DNA of 64,000 nucleotides from M3007 sp964621185 (GCA_964621185.1 CAZULM010000026.1:1-64000), one strand, 5' to 3'. Positions 28,325 through 36,529 are shown, counted from the stretch's first letter. The notes: a model not told the origin generated them from the letters alone. Made by a program: numbers and translations.

Positions 28325-28467
28325 CAGCCTAAACAACTACTTGTTGAATTTGCTTTGTACTAACAGCACTGGTGGCAATAAATATGCGGCAGACAGCAAT
28401 GAAAGCCTTATAGCCTCGAAATGCCGAAAAATAGCCTCGTTGATGTGAGCCTTCACCCGCTATTCCT

Positions 28468-28475
28468 TACCTTCG
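28468..28475 (+). promoter_or_regulatory. Probable -7 box TACCTTCG for the GH3 operon
   Basis: One mismatch to TAnnTTTG, 38 nt before the ATG at 28513. Confidence 0.35.
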
Positions 28476-28512
28476 CGGCCCACAACATTTAAATTTGCTG
28501 TGGCCACTGTTT

Positions 28513-30042
28513 ATGTCCATAATAGGCACCATCATCCAAAAGAGCGCCAGGCTTGGCGCCCTCGTCAACACCCCGCGCCAGCCAGCTTGTGAATTGCAGC
28601 AGCAACAATTGCTCGAACTGCTGCGCGAGGCAAGGTTCACCGCCTTTGGCCTGGAGCATGGCTTCCATGAGATCATGATGGCGCCCGACCCGATCGCGGC
28701 GTTCAAAAAAGCCGTGCCTGCCACCGATTACGACGGCATTTACAACAAATGGTGGTCGAAAGCGCACCTGGAAGACGCGCCCGACGTCTGCTGGCCCGGC
28801 GTGATACCCTACTACGCCTTGTCGAGCGGCACCAGCCAAACAGCCTCCAAGTACATCCCGGTGACGGAAGACCTGCTGAGGGGCATGAAGCGCGGCTCCC
28901 GGCGGCTGTTCTTCGACCTGAACAACTACGGCATCCCCGCCAGCAACTATACCAAACACATGCTCATGATCGGCTCCTGCACCCAGTTGCAGCGCCAGGG
29001 CAACCACTGGTGGGGCGACCTTTCGGGCATCATGGGCCTCAACCGCCCCTTCGTGATGGAGCGCTCCTACCGCCCGGGCCGACACATCACCGACATGCCC
29101 GAATGGGGCGACCGCATCGAAATGATCGCCGACGAGGCGCCCAGTTGGGACATCGGCTTCTCGGTGAGCAACCCCATGTGGCTGCAATTGGTGCTGGAGC
29201 GCATCATCGAAAAGCACAAGCTCAAAAACATACACGAGATATGGCCCAATTTCAGCCTGTTCGTGCACGGCGGCGTCATGGTGGAACCGTACAAGCCCTC
29301 GCTCAACCAGTTGTTTGGCAAGGACATGCACTATATGGACAGCTATGCCACCTCCGAAGGCTTCTTAGGATACCAGCAGCACCCCGACAACAAAGCCATG
29401 AAGCTCCTTTCAGACTGTGGTATCTTCATTGAATTTGTGCCCTTCACGCCGGCCAATTTTGACGACAACGGCGACCTCAGGAGCGACCAGCCCGAGAGCC
29501 TGCGGGTGGAAGAAGTGGAAGCAGGCGTTCACTATGCCATCCTGCTCAGCACCACAGCCGGCGCCTGGCGCTACCTGTTGGGCGATACCATCCAGTTCAG
29601 CAACCCGGAACAGGCCGAATTCAAGATCACCGGCCGCACCAAGCAGTTCCTCTCGGCCTGTGGCGAACATATTTCCATCGACAACCTCACCGCTGCCGTG
29701 CGGGCGGTGGACGAGCAGTTGCGGGCGGGCGTGCGCGAGTTTACCGTGGCCGCCGTCCGGGAAGGCACCTTCTGGGCGCACCAATGGTATGTGTCGATGG
29801 AAAACCCATCGGTCACGGCGGAGGAATTCGTCAGGGTGGTAGATGCCGAACTGGGCCGCCTGAACGACGACTACGTGGTGGAGCGCCGCTACGCCCTGCG
29901 CTCGGTGCGGGCGAAAATCCTGCCCAACGATGTTTTCCTTTCCTGGCTCGTGCAGCGCGGGAAAATGAACGGCCAGGCCAAGATACCACGGGTGTTGAAA
30001 GGCGCGCAATTAGCCGATTTTGAATCTTTTATTGCAAAATAG
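28513..30042 (+). CDS. GH3-family acyl-adenylate (acid-amido synthetase-like) enzyme
   Basis: A 509-residue protein of the GH3 auxin-responsive family, which adenylates a carboxylic acid and transfers it to an amine. The three ATP/AMP motifs are visible: SSGTSQTASKYIPV (about 104), YATSEGFLGYQ (about 277), and YLLGDTIQF (about 354); FVPF...NGDL and ITGRTKQFLSACGEH follow. The ATG at 28513 is chosen over a TTG six codons upstream. No signal peptide. The next gene starts 3 bp later, so the two are cotranscribed. Bacterial GH3 proteins are widespread in this phylum, but their acid and amine substrates are not known. Confidence 0.88.
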   Translation: MSIIGTIIQKSARLGALVNTPRQPACELQQQQLLELLREARFTAFGLEHGFHEIMMAPDPIAAFKKAVPATDYDGIYNKWWSKAHLEDAPDVCWPGVIPYYALSSGTSQTASKYIPVTEDLLRGMKRGSRRLFFDLNNYGIPASNYTKHMLMIGSCTQLQRQGNHWWGDLSGIMGLNRPFVMERSYRPGRHITDMPEWGDRIEMIADEAPSWDIGFSVSNPMWLQLVLERIIEKHKLKNIHEIWPNFSLFVHGGVMVEPYKPSLNQLFGKDMHYMDSYATSEGFLGYQQHPDNKAMKLLSDCGIFIEFVPFTPANFDDNGDLRSDQPESLRVEEVEAGVHYAILLSTTAGAWRYLLGDTIQFSNPEQAEFKITGRTKQFLSACGEHISIDNLTAAVRAVDEQLRAGVREFTVAAVREGTFWAHQWYVSMENPSVTAEEFVRVVDAELGRLNDDYVVERRYALRSVRAKILPNDVFLSWLVQRGKMNGQAKIPRVLKGAQLADFESFIAK

Positions 30043-30045
30043 CAC

Positions 30046-30534
30046 ATGGCGAACAAATTTGCCTTCCCCGATTTTATTGCCAAATTCCCGCCGATAAACA
30101 TGCCCGTTACCTTGGGCGAAGACACGCACCATGTCTTTGGCACCGAGAATGATCCGCTTTCCGATGCCTTGATTTCCCAGTTTATCCACCCGCTCGAAGC
30201 GGTTACGCCCGACGACGAGTTTACCGAGTACGTGCCTTGTTTCGGCATCGCCGACACCGAACAGTTCATCGCCCTGGTTTGGTGGAAAGCTGAATTGCTG
30301 AACTATGAGTACGTGCTGGCCACATTTACCTTGAAAGGCGAGCCCATCAGCCATAAGGTGATCGCCGGCACCAGCGCTAAAGACGGCAAGGTTTATCGCG
30401 CTGTGGCTTCCATCAACGAAGAATGGGAGATTTCCATCGCAGAGGGGGTATCGGACGACGGGGATTTGTTGTTTGACCCGACAAGTTCCAAAACGCGGTT
30501 TTTGGAGATTATGGTGAATGGGGAGATTGTGTGA
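30046..30534 (+). CDS. Hypothetical protein cotranscribed with GH3
   Basis: A 162-residue soluble acidic protein with no signal peptide. It has well-formed alternating segments (HHVFGTENDPLSDALISQF, FGIADTEQFIALVWWKAEL, YEYVLATFTLKGEPISHKVI), consistent with a compact alpha/beta or beta-barrel fold. The 3-bp spacing from the GH3 gene suggests a functional link, perhaps substrate binding. I do not recognise the family. Confidence 0.7.
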   Translation: MANKFAFPDFIAKFPPINMPVTLGEDTHHVFGTENDPLSDALISQFIHPLEAVTPDDEFTEYVPCFGIADTEQFIALVWWKAELLNYEYVLATFTLKGEPISHKVIAGTSAKDGKVYRAVASINEEWEISIAEGVSDDGDLLFDPTSSKTRFLEIMVNGEIV

Positions 30535-30585
30535 ATGTTTGGGTCTGGTTGGTGGGTGTGGGCTAAAAATTGGGTTGGTTTAGTT

Positions 30586-30656
30586 GGCGCTAACGGCTGC
30601 TTCCCTGCCATAATGCTGCGATTAGCAAGCGATTGGCAGGGAAGCCGTAGTTCAGC
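30586..30656. terminator. Large stem-loop between convergent genes
   Basis: CTTCCCTGCC (30600-30609) pairs perfectly with GGCAGGGAAG (30635-30644), and the stem extends outward through ACGGC/CCGT and GCGC/GCGC with bulges. It sits between the end of a plus-strand gene (30534) and a minus-strand gene (30663) and probably terminates both. It could also be a mobile palindrome. Confidence 0.5.
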
Positions 30657-30662
30657 GCATTG

Positions 30663-30908
30663 CTATTTATCTGAATTTGAAGCAGTTAGAGCCTTCTCCT
30701 TAGCCCTGTTTTTGCTTTTGCCCTCTTTGCTTTTGACTTGGACCGGTTTTCTTTTTTTAGGTGCTATTATACTTTGCACGACCTTAACGACCTTTCCCGA
30801 ATCCTTAAATTGGGAAATGATAGCGCTGATTTTTTGACGGTCTTCAGTTGTGAGTGGCATAGGACCTATATTCAAGTCAATGCCATCTGGTTCTTTTATA
30901 TATCCCAT
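30663..30908 (-). CDS. Small basic hypothetical protein, third gene of the brnT operon
   Basis: An 81-residue protein with an N-terminal segment DGIDLNIGPMPLTTEDRQKI followed by a helix and a Lys/Arg-rich tail (KKRKPVQVKSKEGKSKNRAK). Its start overlaps the end of the preceding antitoxin-like gene by 13 bp, so the two are translationally coupled. The family is unknown; short proteins with an xGPMPLT motif occur in Bacteroidota islands. Confidence 0.55.
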   Translation of the reverse strand: MGYIKEPDGIDLNIGPMPLTTEDRQKISAIISQFKDSGKVVKVVQSIIAPKKRKPVQVKSKEGKSKNRAKEKALTASNSDK

Positions 30909-31312
30909 GGTATAGTTCGAGGCATTTTATTATCTGGGCTAAGCATAGAAGTGGCTTTTGCATTTTTATAAAAGTCCTTCATCAAATTGGTTAGCAGTTG
31001 GTTCACATTGATGTTGCCCTGAGATACCCAATCGGCAATCTCTTTGTCTATGGCAACTTCAGCGCGTAGCACCCGAACTAATTTTTCATTTTCAAAATCT
31101 TCGGTCGTGATGTCCGCATCATCTTCAAAATCAATACTGTCATCATCGTAAAATACGAGATGATCGGGGAGTGGAACCCCATTTTTCCTAAGCAAAAAAG
31201 CATCCAGTGCCTCAACTTTGTCATCGTTGAAGTGAATATCGTAGTCGCTTACGGTCTGACCGCCCCTAAGCAGTTCTACTGCTTTTTTCTGATTGATCGT
31301 CTGCGTCGCCAT
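30896..31312 (-). CDS. BrnA-like antitoxin candidate
   Basis: A 138-residue acidic protein. The N-terminal half carries KKAVELLRGGQTVSDYDIHF; the C-terminal part AVAIDKEIADWVSQGNINVN followed by QLLTNLMKDF has the strand-helix-helix pattern of the ribbon-helix-helix domain found in BrnA/DUF4415 antitoxins. It begins 34 nt after the end of the BrnT frame on the same strand, the usual BrnT-BrnA order. It would bind and neutralise BrnT and repress the operon. It is longer than classical BrnA (about 80 residues), so the pairing is partly inferred from position. Confidence 0.55.
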   Translation of the reverse strand: MATQTINQKKAVELLRGGQTVSDYDIHFNDDKVEALDAFLLRKNGVPLPDHLVFYDDDSIDFEDDADITTEDFENEKLVRVLRAEVAIDKEIADWVSQGNINVNQLLTNLMKDFYKNAKATSMLSPDNKMPRTIPWDI

Positions 31313-31346
31313 AATTTTCTATATTTAATTGCAAAAATAAGTGTTT

Positions 31347-31616
31347 TTATTGGTTTTCGTACAAATCGCGCTCCTTTTGACTGGCTCGCCTTGCAGAAAC
31401 AAGCCTTATTGCCGTTGCCCGAAGCGTGTAAGTGACTGAAAAAATGATCCCCAATATCTAACCGATTGTCTTCCAGCGGTCTTCGCCGTAGTCCTGTCGA
31501 AAGTCCTGATGCTCAACTCGTTTTTCGTCCTCAAATATTTTTGTCGCTTCTTCAAAACTGATGCCATGTTTGAGTTGATTAGACTTGTTTTTATTTTCGT
31601 CCCATTCAAATTCCAT
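31347..31616 (-). pseudogene. brnT: BrnT ribonuclease toxin with an internal amber codon
   Basis: An 89-codon frame that reads as a BrnT/DUF497 toxin from MEFEWDENKNKSNQLKHGIS through FEEATKIF and EDRWKTIG, then TAG (31458-31460), then continues in the same frame ILGIIFSVTYTLR, AIRLVSARRASQKERDLYEN and a normal stop. BrnT proteins show exactly this pattern (WDExKxxxNxxKHGxSF at the start, a VVYTxR...IRIISAR..xxxERxxY end). The stop removes the second half with the SARxA motif, so the toxin should be inactive. It is preceded by a clear promoter. The short 52-residue product may still be made. The only alternatives are a sequencing error or suppression. Confidence 0.85.
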
Positions 31617-31678
31617 TTTTACTTATTGAGTGGTTAGAACTCTATTATTATCAAGTGAGGGATGTTGTTACAAGCAAG

Positions 31679-31686
31679 CAAAAGTA
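31679..31686 (-). promoter_or_regulatory. -7 box TACTTTTG of the brnT operon
   Basis: Exact TAnnTTTG match on the minus strand, 63 nt before the brnT ATG. The promoter looks intact although the toxin is broken. Confidence 0.5.
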
Positions 31687-31808
31687 GGCTGATTTTCCAT
31701 TTACCCAAAATTTTCCTTGAGGTTCTTCAGATGCCCAAATCATCTATCGGACTTTTGCTTTTTTCACCTTTTTTTGTTATATGTGTATGAACTTCGGCGG
31801 TTTTGCCG

Positions 31809-31854
31809 CTAGTGCCGCGTCCGGTCCAGTTTGCCGGACTGGACGAAGCACTAG
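31809..31854. other. Imperfect stem-loop upstream of the GMC oxidoreductase
   Basis: Outer arms CTAGTGC / GCACTAG and inner arms GTCCGG / CCGGAC, or alternatively GTCCAG / CTGGAC, give two mutually exclusive folds. It is in the 275-bp gap before the oxidoreductase; role unknown (leader regulation or palindromic repeat). Confidence 0.4.
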
Positions 31855-31891
31855 CATGCCCCAGCAGTTCCTGGATTAGTACCTTAGCCCC

Positions 31892-33871
31892 ATGAATCCA
31901 CCGCGCCACCTCTCCGCCCTCCGCGCTATATGCGATACTTTCATTCCATATATCCAAAACTCCGATGACCCGCACGGCTATTGGGCGCGTTCCGCCAGCG
32001 ACGCGAATGTTGCCGAGCGCATCCTGGAAGCCATTAAAAAGATCAAGGAAGAAGACCAAATCCAGTTCAGGCAACTGCTCGACCTGCTGGCCAGCCCCTT
32101 GCTGGGCCTCAGCTGGTTCGGCCCCTTGAAGCCTGCCGACAAGCTCAGCCCTGCCCAACGCGCGTTGTTGCTGCGGCGCTGGGCCGCCAGCCCGCTGTCC
32201 GATTTGCGGAACGGCTACAACTCCCTGCGGAAGTTAGTCGGGCTGGTATATTTTGGCGATGTGCCGGGGCCGGGCCAGCCAAACCCGAACTGGAAAACCA
32301 TTGGCTACGAACCCCTTGAATCCTCCGAGCGCCAGGACCCGGCGCCCCTCAAGGTTGAGAAGATAAGCGCCGACACGACCCTCCATTGCCAGGTGCTGGT
32401 GATCGGCAGCGGCGCCAGCGGCAGCATTGTCGCGGCGCAGCAGGCCGCAGCGGGAAAAGATGTGATCGTGGTGGACAAAGGCGGGTACGCGCCCACCCAT
32501 GCGATGGATCAGCGGGAATTCCCCAGCTTGCAGCGCCATTTTGAGGCGGGCGGCCTGCTCACTTCCACAGATGGGGGCATGACCGTGCTGGCGGGCAGCA
32601 CCCTTGGCGGCGGCACCACCATCAACTGGGCGGCCACCCTGCGCACACCCGACTATGTGCTGGAAGAATGGGCGACGCAGGGCAACCCGCATTTCTTAGA
32701 CAAGGCGTACCAGGAAGGGTTCGATTTTGTTGAAAAACGCAACGGCGTCAACACGCTTTCGCAGCACAACCAACAGAATTTGAGCTTGATGGAGGCCGCG
32801 CAAGCATTGGGCTACCAGGCAAAGAACATCCCTTTGAACGTCCGTTTCCCCAACGACGTGCCGGCACAAACCGCCTGGAAAGCCCTGGGCTTTTCCTGCT
32901 ATGGCGACCGGTTCGGCATCAAACAAGGGGCAGCACAAACCTTCCTGCATGATGCTGCCCAGGCTGGCGCTCGCCTGTTCCAACATGTTGAAATTCAGCG
33001 GCTTGTTATCGAAAAAGGCGCTGTTTTGGGCGCAGTAGGTCGGATGAGAAAGCCCGGCAGCGGCGAATATTTTACCGTAAACATCAAGGCGGAAAAAGTG
33101 GTGCTTGCCGCCGGGGCGCTGCATACGCCCGTGCTGCTGCTGAAAAGCGGCCTGCGGCACCCTCAAATCGGCCGCAACCTGTTCCTGCACCCGGTGGCCG
33201 CCACGGGCGCCTTCAACAACGGCGACACCCTGCCCTGGTACGGCCCCATGATGTCGGCCATCGTCACCGAATTCGAACGGCTCGACGGGAATTACGGGGT
33301 GCGGTTAGAATGCCCGCCCTTGCACCCTGGCTTGGCTGCCTTCGCCTTGAGCTGGGAGAACGGAGAATCTTTCAAAACACAGATGGCGCAGATACGCCGC
33401 CTGTCGGTGAACATCGTGCTGGCCCGCGACAAGTTTGGGGGCCGTGTCACGGTCGGCAAGCGCTCCGGGCAGCCTGTCATCCACTACAAGCTGAGCGATT
33501 ACGACAAAAAACACCTGCTGCGCGGTCTGGAAGAAACGGTCCGCCTCCACAGGGTTGCCGGGGCGGAGCAGGTGATGGTGATGCACAACCAGCCTGTCCA
33601 CTACAGCCCGAAAACCGACAAACTGGAGGATTGCTTAGCGGCCATTCATCGCCGGAAGTGGCGGCCCAACGATTTTGGGTTGTTCTCCGCGCACCAGATG
33701 GGCACCTGCCGTATGGGCGGCAACCCCGATGCCCCCGTGCAGCCGAACGGCGAGACGCGGGAGATCAGAAACCTTTTTGTGGCCGATGGCAGCTTGTTCC
33801 CGAGTGCCAGCGGGGTGAACCCCATGTTGAGCATCCAGGCATTGGGCTATTATGTGGCGCAGATGCTGTGA
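31892..33871 (+). CDS. GMC family oxidoreductase (long-chain alcohol oxidase-like)
   Basis: A 659-residue FAD enzyme. Residues about 1-110 are a helical domain like the small subunit of gluconate 2-dehydrogenase. The dinucleotide-binding motif VIGSGASGSIVAAQQAAAG lies at about 170, with VVDKGG after it. GGGTTINWAA (about 235) is a GMC signature, and the C-terminal AHQMGTCRMGG (about 605) with GVNPMLSIQALG closes the flavin site and supplies the catalytic His region. This arrangement, N-terminal helical part fused to GMC, is that of long-chain fatty alcohol oxidases and related dehydrogenases. No signal peptide. It is monocistronic. The substrate is inferred from the family only. Confidence 0.88.
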   Translation: MNPPRHLSALRAICDTFIPYIQNSDDPHGYWARSASDANVAERILEAIKKIKEEDQIQFRQLLDLLASPLLGLSWFGPLKPADKLSPAQRALLLRRWAASPLSDLRNGYNSLRKLVGLVYFGDVPGPGQPNPNWKTIGYEPLESSERQDPAPLKVEKISADTTLHCQVLVIGSGASGSIVAAQQAAAGKDVIVVDKGGYAPTHAMDQREFPSLQRHFEAGGLLTSTDGGMTVLAGSTLGGGTTINWAATLRTPDYVLEEWATQGNPHFLDKAYQEGFDFVEKRNGVNTLSQHNQQNLSLMEAAQALGYQAKNIPLNVRFPNDVPAQTAWKALGFSCYGDRFGIKQGAAQTFLHDAAQAGARLFQHVEIQRLVIEKGAVLGAVGRMRKPGSGEYFTVNIKAEKVVLAAGALHTPVLLLKSGLRHPQIGRNLFLHPVAATGAFNNGDTLPWYGPMMSAIVTEFERLDGNYGVRLECPPLHPGLAAFALSWENGESFKTQMAQIRRLSVNIVLARDKFGGRVTVGKRSGQPVIHYKLSDYDKKHLLRGLEETVRLHRVAGAEQVMVMHNQPVHYSPKTDKLEDCLAAIHRRKWRPNDFGLFSAHQMGTCRMGGNPDAPVQPNGETREIRNLFVADGSLFPSASGVNPMLSIQALGYYVAQML

Positions 33872-33892
33872 GGCAGGCACACTGCGGGACAT

Positions 33893-34106
33893 AATTTCGC
33901 GCAGATTTAACACAGAATTTCGCGCAGATTTAACACAGAATTTCGCGCAGATTTAACACAGAAAAAATGCGCAGATTTTACGCGGAAAAAATCTGTGTAA
34001 AATCTGTGAAATGAAATCTGCGTGAAATCTGCGTGAAACCTGCGCGAAATCTGCCTGAAATCTGCCTGAAATCTGTGCGAAATCTGCCTGAAATCTGTGC
34101 GAAAAA
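33893..34106. repeat. CGCAGATTT palindromic repeat region (family R1, copy b)
   Basis: Three direct 23-bp repeats (AATTTCGCGCAGATTTAACA...) at the left, then the same words in inverted orientation (AAATCTGCGTG, AAATCTGCCTG, AAATCTGTGCG) at the right. The whole is a degenerate palindrome of about 210 bp filling the gap between two convergent genes. Confidence 0.8.
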
Positions 34107-34126
34107 AGCAAAGGATAGGCTTACCG

Positions 34127-34768
34127 TCAATTATTCCACTTCAGCGTCCCCATCATCCGGTCCAAATCTTCCCGCATGAACTGCACCACTGGAGCCAATG
34201 AGTCCGGCCTGGCTTCGGTATTGAAATACAGGGCGCCGCGCAGGAAGTTTTTGGTGGAATCGGTGAGGAAAAACTGGTAGGATGAAGCGGCTGGGCCCTC
34301 CACATTGAACACCACGCCATACACATGGTCTTCTGGCCGAACGACCTGCATTTCCTCGATGTAACTCGCATTGACGTTGTGCTTGTTGGTCATTTCGTAG
34401 GCGTCTTTCACCAGCTCGTCAAAATCTGCGCGGGTTTTGATGGGGTTGTAGCTGCAAAAAATCTTGGCGTTGAGTTGTTTGACCGTGATGTTGAACCAAC
34501 AGTCGTGCTTCGCTTTTTCATCGAAATAGGTGGTGTCGTGCTCAATGGTGGCATACACAGGCTGATCAAACGTGAAGGCGCAATACGTTTCGTCGAAAGG
34601 CTTGTATGCTTTTTGGGGGTACTCCACACGCGGGTAGGCGCGGGGCTTTGGCACGGGGGTGTAGTCTTCGCAGGCAGCCAGCCCGGTAAAAAAAAGCAAG
34701 AGCAACCAGGCGCATTTCGGCCAGCGCGTTATCCCGGCGTTGATTTGGGCAAATATATTGATTCGCAT
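34127..34768 (-). CDS. gldD: Gliding motility lipoprotein GldD
   Basis: A 213-residue lipoprotein. The signal peptide ends in the lipobox LAAC with Cys33 as the lipidated residue. The family features are the Pro/Arg-rich TPVPKPRAYPRVEYPQKAY after the anchor, then CWFNITVKQLNAKIFCSY, DFDELVKDAYEMTNKHN, and the C-terminal YQFFLTDSTKNFLRGALYF. GldD is a periplasm-facing lipoprotein needed for T9SS and gliding in Flavobacterium, and fits the T9SS-exported proteins elsewhere in the window. The next upstream gene on the same strand is 139 bp away. Confidence 0.9.
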   Translation of the reverse strand: MRINIFAQINAGITRWPKCAWLLLLFFTGLAACEDYTPVPKPRAYPRVEYPQKAYKPFDETYCAFTFDQPVYATIEHDTTYFDEKAKHDCWFNITVKQLNAKIFCSYNPIKTRADFDELVKDAYEMTNKHNVNASYIEEMQVVRPEDHVYGVVFNVEGPAASSYQFFLTDSTKNFLRGALYFNTEARPDSLAPVVQFMREDLDRMMGTLKWNN

Positions 34769-34907
34769 AAAGGCAATTTTTAATGGCGGGCAAGGGCGAA
34801 GGTAGGGTGGGGCTGTGAAAATAAGCTTAAAAGCCCCACTTTACACCCGTTCAAAAGTCGTTTTGTCCACAAACGCAGCACATCAGGTCTTATTTTTCAG
34901 CCTCAGC

Positions 34908-35957
34908 TTACTCTACAAAAACAATCTCCCCAGGCGCCACCCCGGCCCGGAAAGTAGTTACCACTGTCCCATCCGGCTTTCGGACAACAATCTCCCCAGC
35001 CGAGCTGAAATCCTTGGCATCGGCGCAGTAAAGATTGCCGGAGGAAGGTTCCACGCCAAGTCCATAAGCTGCCTGGTCAAAAATCTTGGTTGTACCCGCA
35101 AGCCCTCCTAAACTGTAAACAGCCGACCCGGAGGAGAAATAGCGCATGCCGTCGAAGGGGCTGTAAACAAGGTCGTCGCAACCTTTTGGCACACTGGAGC
35201 CCGTAACAGGAACATTGTAAGGGTGCCCAATCCAGCCCAATGAATTTGGGTCGGCCCAATCGCCCTTGCAGAGCACCAATGCAGGCAAGTAGCCGATACC
35301 GTCTTTGGTAAGGCAACAGGGGTTTCGCTGTCCTGGAATGACTTTCTTTGATGGCACTTGATTGCTGCCGTCAACCCCAATGCTTGCAACAGTGCTGTCA
35401 ACGCCATAACCACCAGAATTGGCAACATGAAGCAAGTTGCTGACCTCACTGAAGATCATCTTTTCCGGGCCGCTTCCAACCAATGTTGTGTTTACAACTT
35501 GGTTCGTATTCAAGTCAATCCGCGCCACGCTGCCCGTAACCCCGTCGGCGCCCCACTGGCTCACATAGGCAATATCGTTGCTGATCGGCAGGAAATAGCG
35601 CGGCAAGGCCAGCCCTCCGATGGTGTCGAGGAACTTGAACGTCGCAGGATCGACCACCACCACGCGGTTGGCGCCATTCACCACGATATAGCCCTTTCCG
35701 TTGTGAAACGTGAGCGACTGCACGAACTGGCCCAAACGGGCGCCGTTGTTCGCTTTTTCGTAAATGGAATCTTGCACTTCGCCCGTGGCAGGATTGTACC
35801 AACTGATGGTGCCGCTGCCGCCCCATGGCCCTTCATTGACCACAAACACGCCTTTGGAATAATCGCCGTCAGTTTTTGGTTCCTCACAATTCTTGTGGCA
35901 GGACGAAAACAACCAAGCGGCTAGAATAAGCATTGAAAAAAGATGTTTGACCTTCAT
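34908..35957 (-). CDS. BtuG-like surface lipoprotein (YncE/DUF5074 beta-propeller)
   Basis: A 349-residue lipoprotein: signal peptide with lipobox FSSC (Cys20), then repeated propeller blades (VFVVNEGPWGGSGTISWYN, GKGYIVVNGANRVVVVD, VARIDLNTNQVV, and a final GEIVVRKPDGTVVTTF). The family is the DUF5074/YncE-type seven-bladed propeller; in Bacteroides, BtuG of this type binds cobamides with very high affinity on the cell surface and hands them to BtuB. The cobalamin riboswitch directly upstream makes a role in B12 capture likely here too. No btuB or other uptake gene is next to it, which is unusual. Confidence 0.8.
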   Translation of the reverse strand: MKVKHLFSMLILAAWLFSSCHKNCEEPKTDGDYSKGVFVVNEGPWGGSGTISWYNPATGEVQDSIYEKANNGARLGQFVQSLTFHNGKGYIVVNGANRVVVVDPATFKFLDTIGGLALPRYFLPISNDIAYVSQWGADGVTGSVARIDLNTNQVVNTTLVGSGPEKMIFSEVSNLLHVANSGGYGVDSTVASIGVDGSNQVPSKKVIPGQRNPCCLTKDGIGYLPALVLCKGDWADPNSLGWIGHPYNVPVTGSSVPKGCDDLVYSPFDGMRYFSSGSAVYSLGGLAGTTKIFDQAAYGLGVEPSSGNLYCADAKDFSSAGEIVVRKPDGTVVTTFRAGVAPGEIVFVE

Positions 35958-36014
35958 TTTATTGAGTTAAAACGTTGAAAATGAAAGGCAAACGGGGAAA
36001 GAACGAAAAGTCGG

Positions 36015-36034
36015 GCCAGGCAGCAATGCCCGGC
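36015..36034 (-). promoter_or_regulatory. Hairpin between riboswitch and BtuG-like gene
   Basis: GCCAGGCA / TGCCCGGC stem with a GCAA (plus strand) tetraloop and one mismatch, about 58 nt before the start codon. It may be the loop partner (L13) or the expression platform of the riboswitch. Confidence 0.4.
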
Positions 36035-36069
36035 AAACCGTTCGAGAGCCTTCTACCCGAAGCCCAGGT

Positions 36070-36222
36070 GAACTGTAAGAAATTGGCAGGTCTTCTGACT
36101 CGTTTCTGTGTTGTGCGCCTTCCCGGTTGCCCAGTGGCAAATAGCATAACACATTTTGTGAAACTTACAGCAGCGGGGACTGCTCCGGGATTGCACCGGA
36201 TTCCCTTTTCATTCTGGGGGCT
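36070..36222 (-). promoter_or_regulatory. Cobalamin riboswitch
   Basis: On the minus strand the conserved B12-aptamer elements appear in order: GGGAATCCGGTGCAATCCCG, then GAGCAGTCCCCGCTGCTGTAA, CACTGGGCAACCGGGAAGGCG, and GAGTCAGAAGACCTGCCAAT. These are the hallmark sequences of the adenosylcobalamin riboswitch class. It controls the BtuG-like gene at 35957, presumably switching it off when B12 is plentiful. Confidence 0.95.
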
Positions 36223-36225
36223 GTG

Positions 36226-36425
36226 ATTGGTGATTGGATGATCGGTGATTGGATGATTAGTGATTGGTGCACATCAAGGGTGCAACAGCATAGCATGGTG
36301 TTTCAGCGCCTTGGTCAATAAAAACAGGTTGCATTTTTAATGCCCAAATTGCTGAAAAACAATTTCCAATTTTGGAAAAGAATGCTGTGCACCATTCACC
36401 GATCAACCAATCACTAATCACTAAA
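36226..36425. mobile_element. MITE-like element with terminal inverted repeats
   Basis: About 200 bp bounded by imperfect inverted repeats built on GATTAGTGATTGGTGCAC at the left (ending about 36270) and GTGCACCATTCACCGATC...AATCACTAATCACT at the right (36390-36425). The left end also has short direct repeats (GTGATTGGATGAT). No transposase. It lies between the riboswitch and the E1 promoter, just where the promoter of the riboswitch transcript would be expected. Confidence 0.5.
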
Positions 36426-36482
36426 ATAGTTGACAACCAAAGCCCAGAAACCAATTTCCACCCGTAAAGGTCAACTTTTCCG

Positions 36483-36490
36483 TAGTTTTG
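36483..36490 (+). promoter_or_regulatory. -7 box TAGTTTTG of the E1 gene
   Basis: Exact TAnnTTTG. Transcription would start near 36497, so the TTG at 36488 cannot be the start codon and the GTG at 36530 is preferred. Confidence 0.5.
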
Positions 36491-36529
36491 CGCACCCTAC
36501 CATCCATTTATTTCCAAAAATATACAACT

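Noticed and set aside
30586..30656. Integron attC site
   Set aside because: The palindrome has no matching core sites (RYYYAAC / GTTRRRY) and no integrase is present.
36257..36454. 65-codon minus-strand frame
   Set aside because: Lies within and across the MITE-like element and has no recognisable domain.
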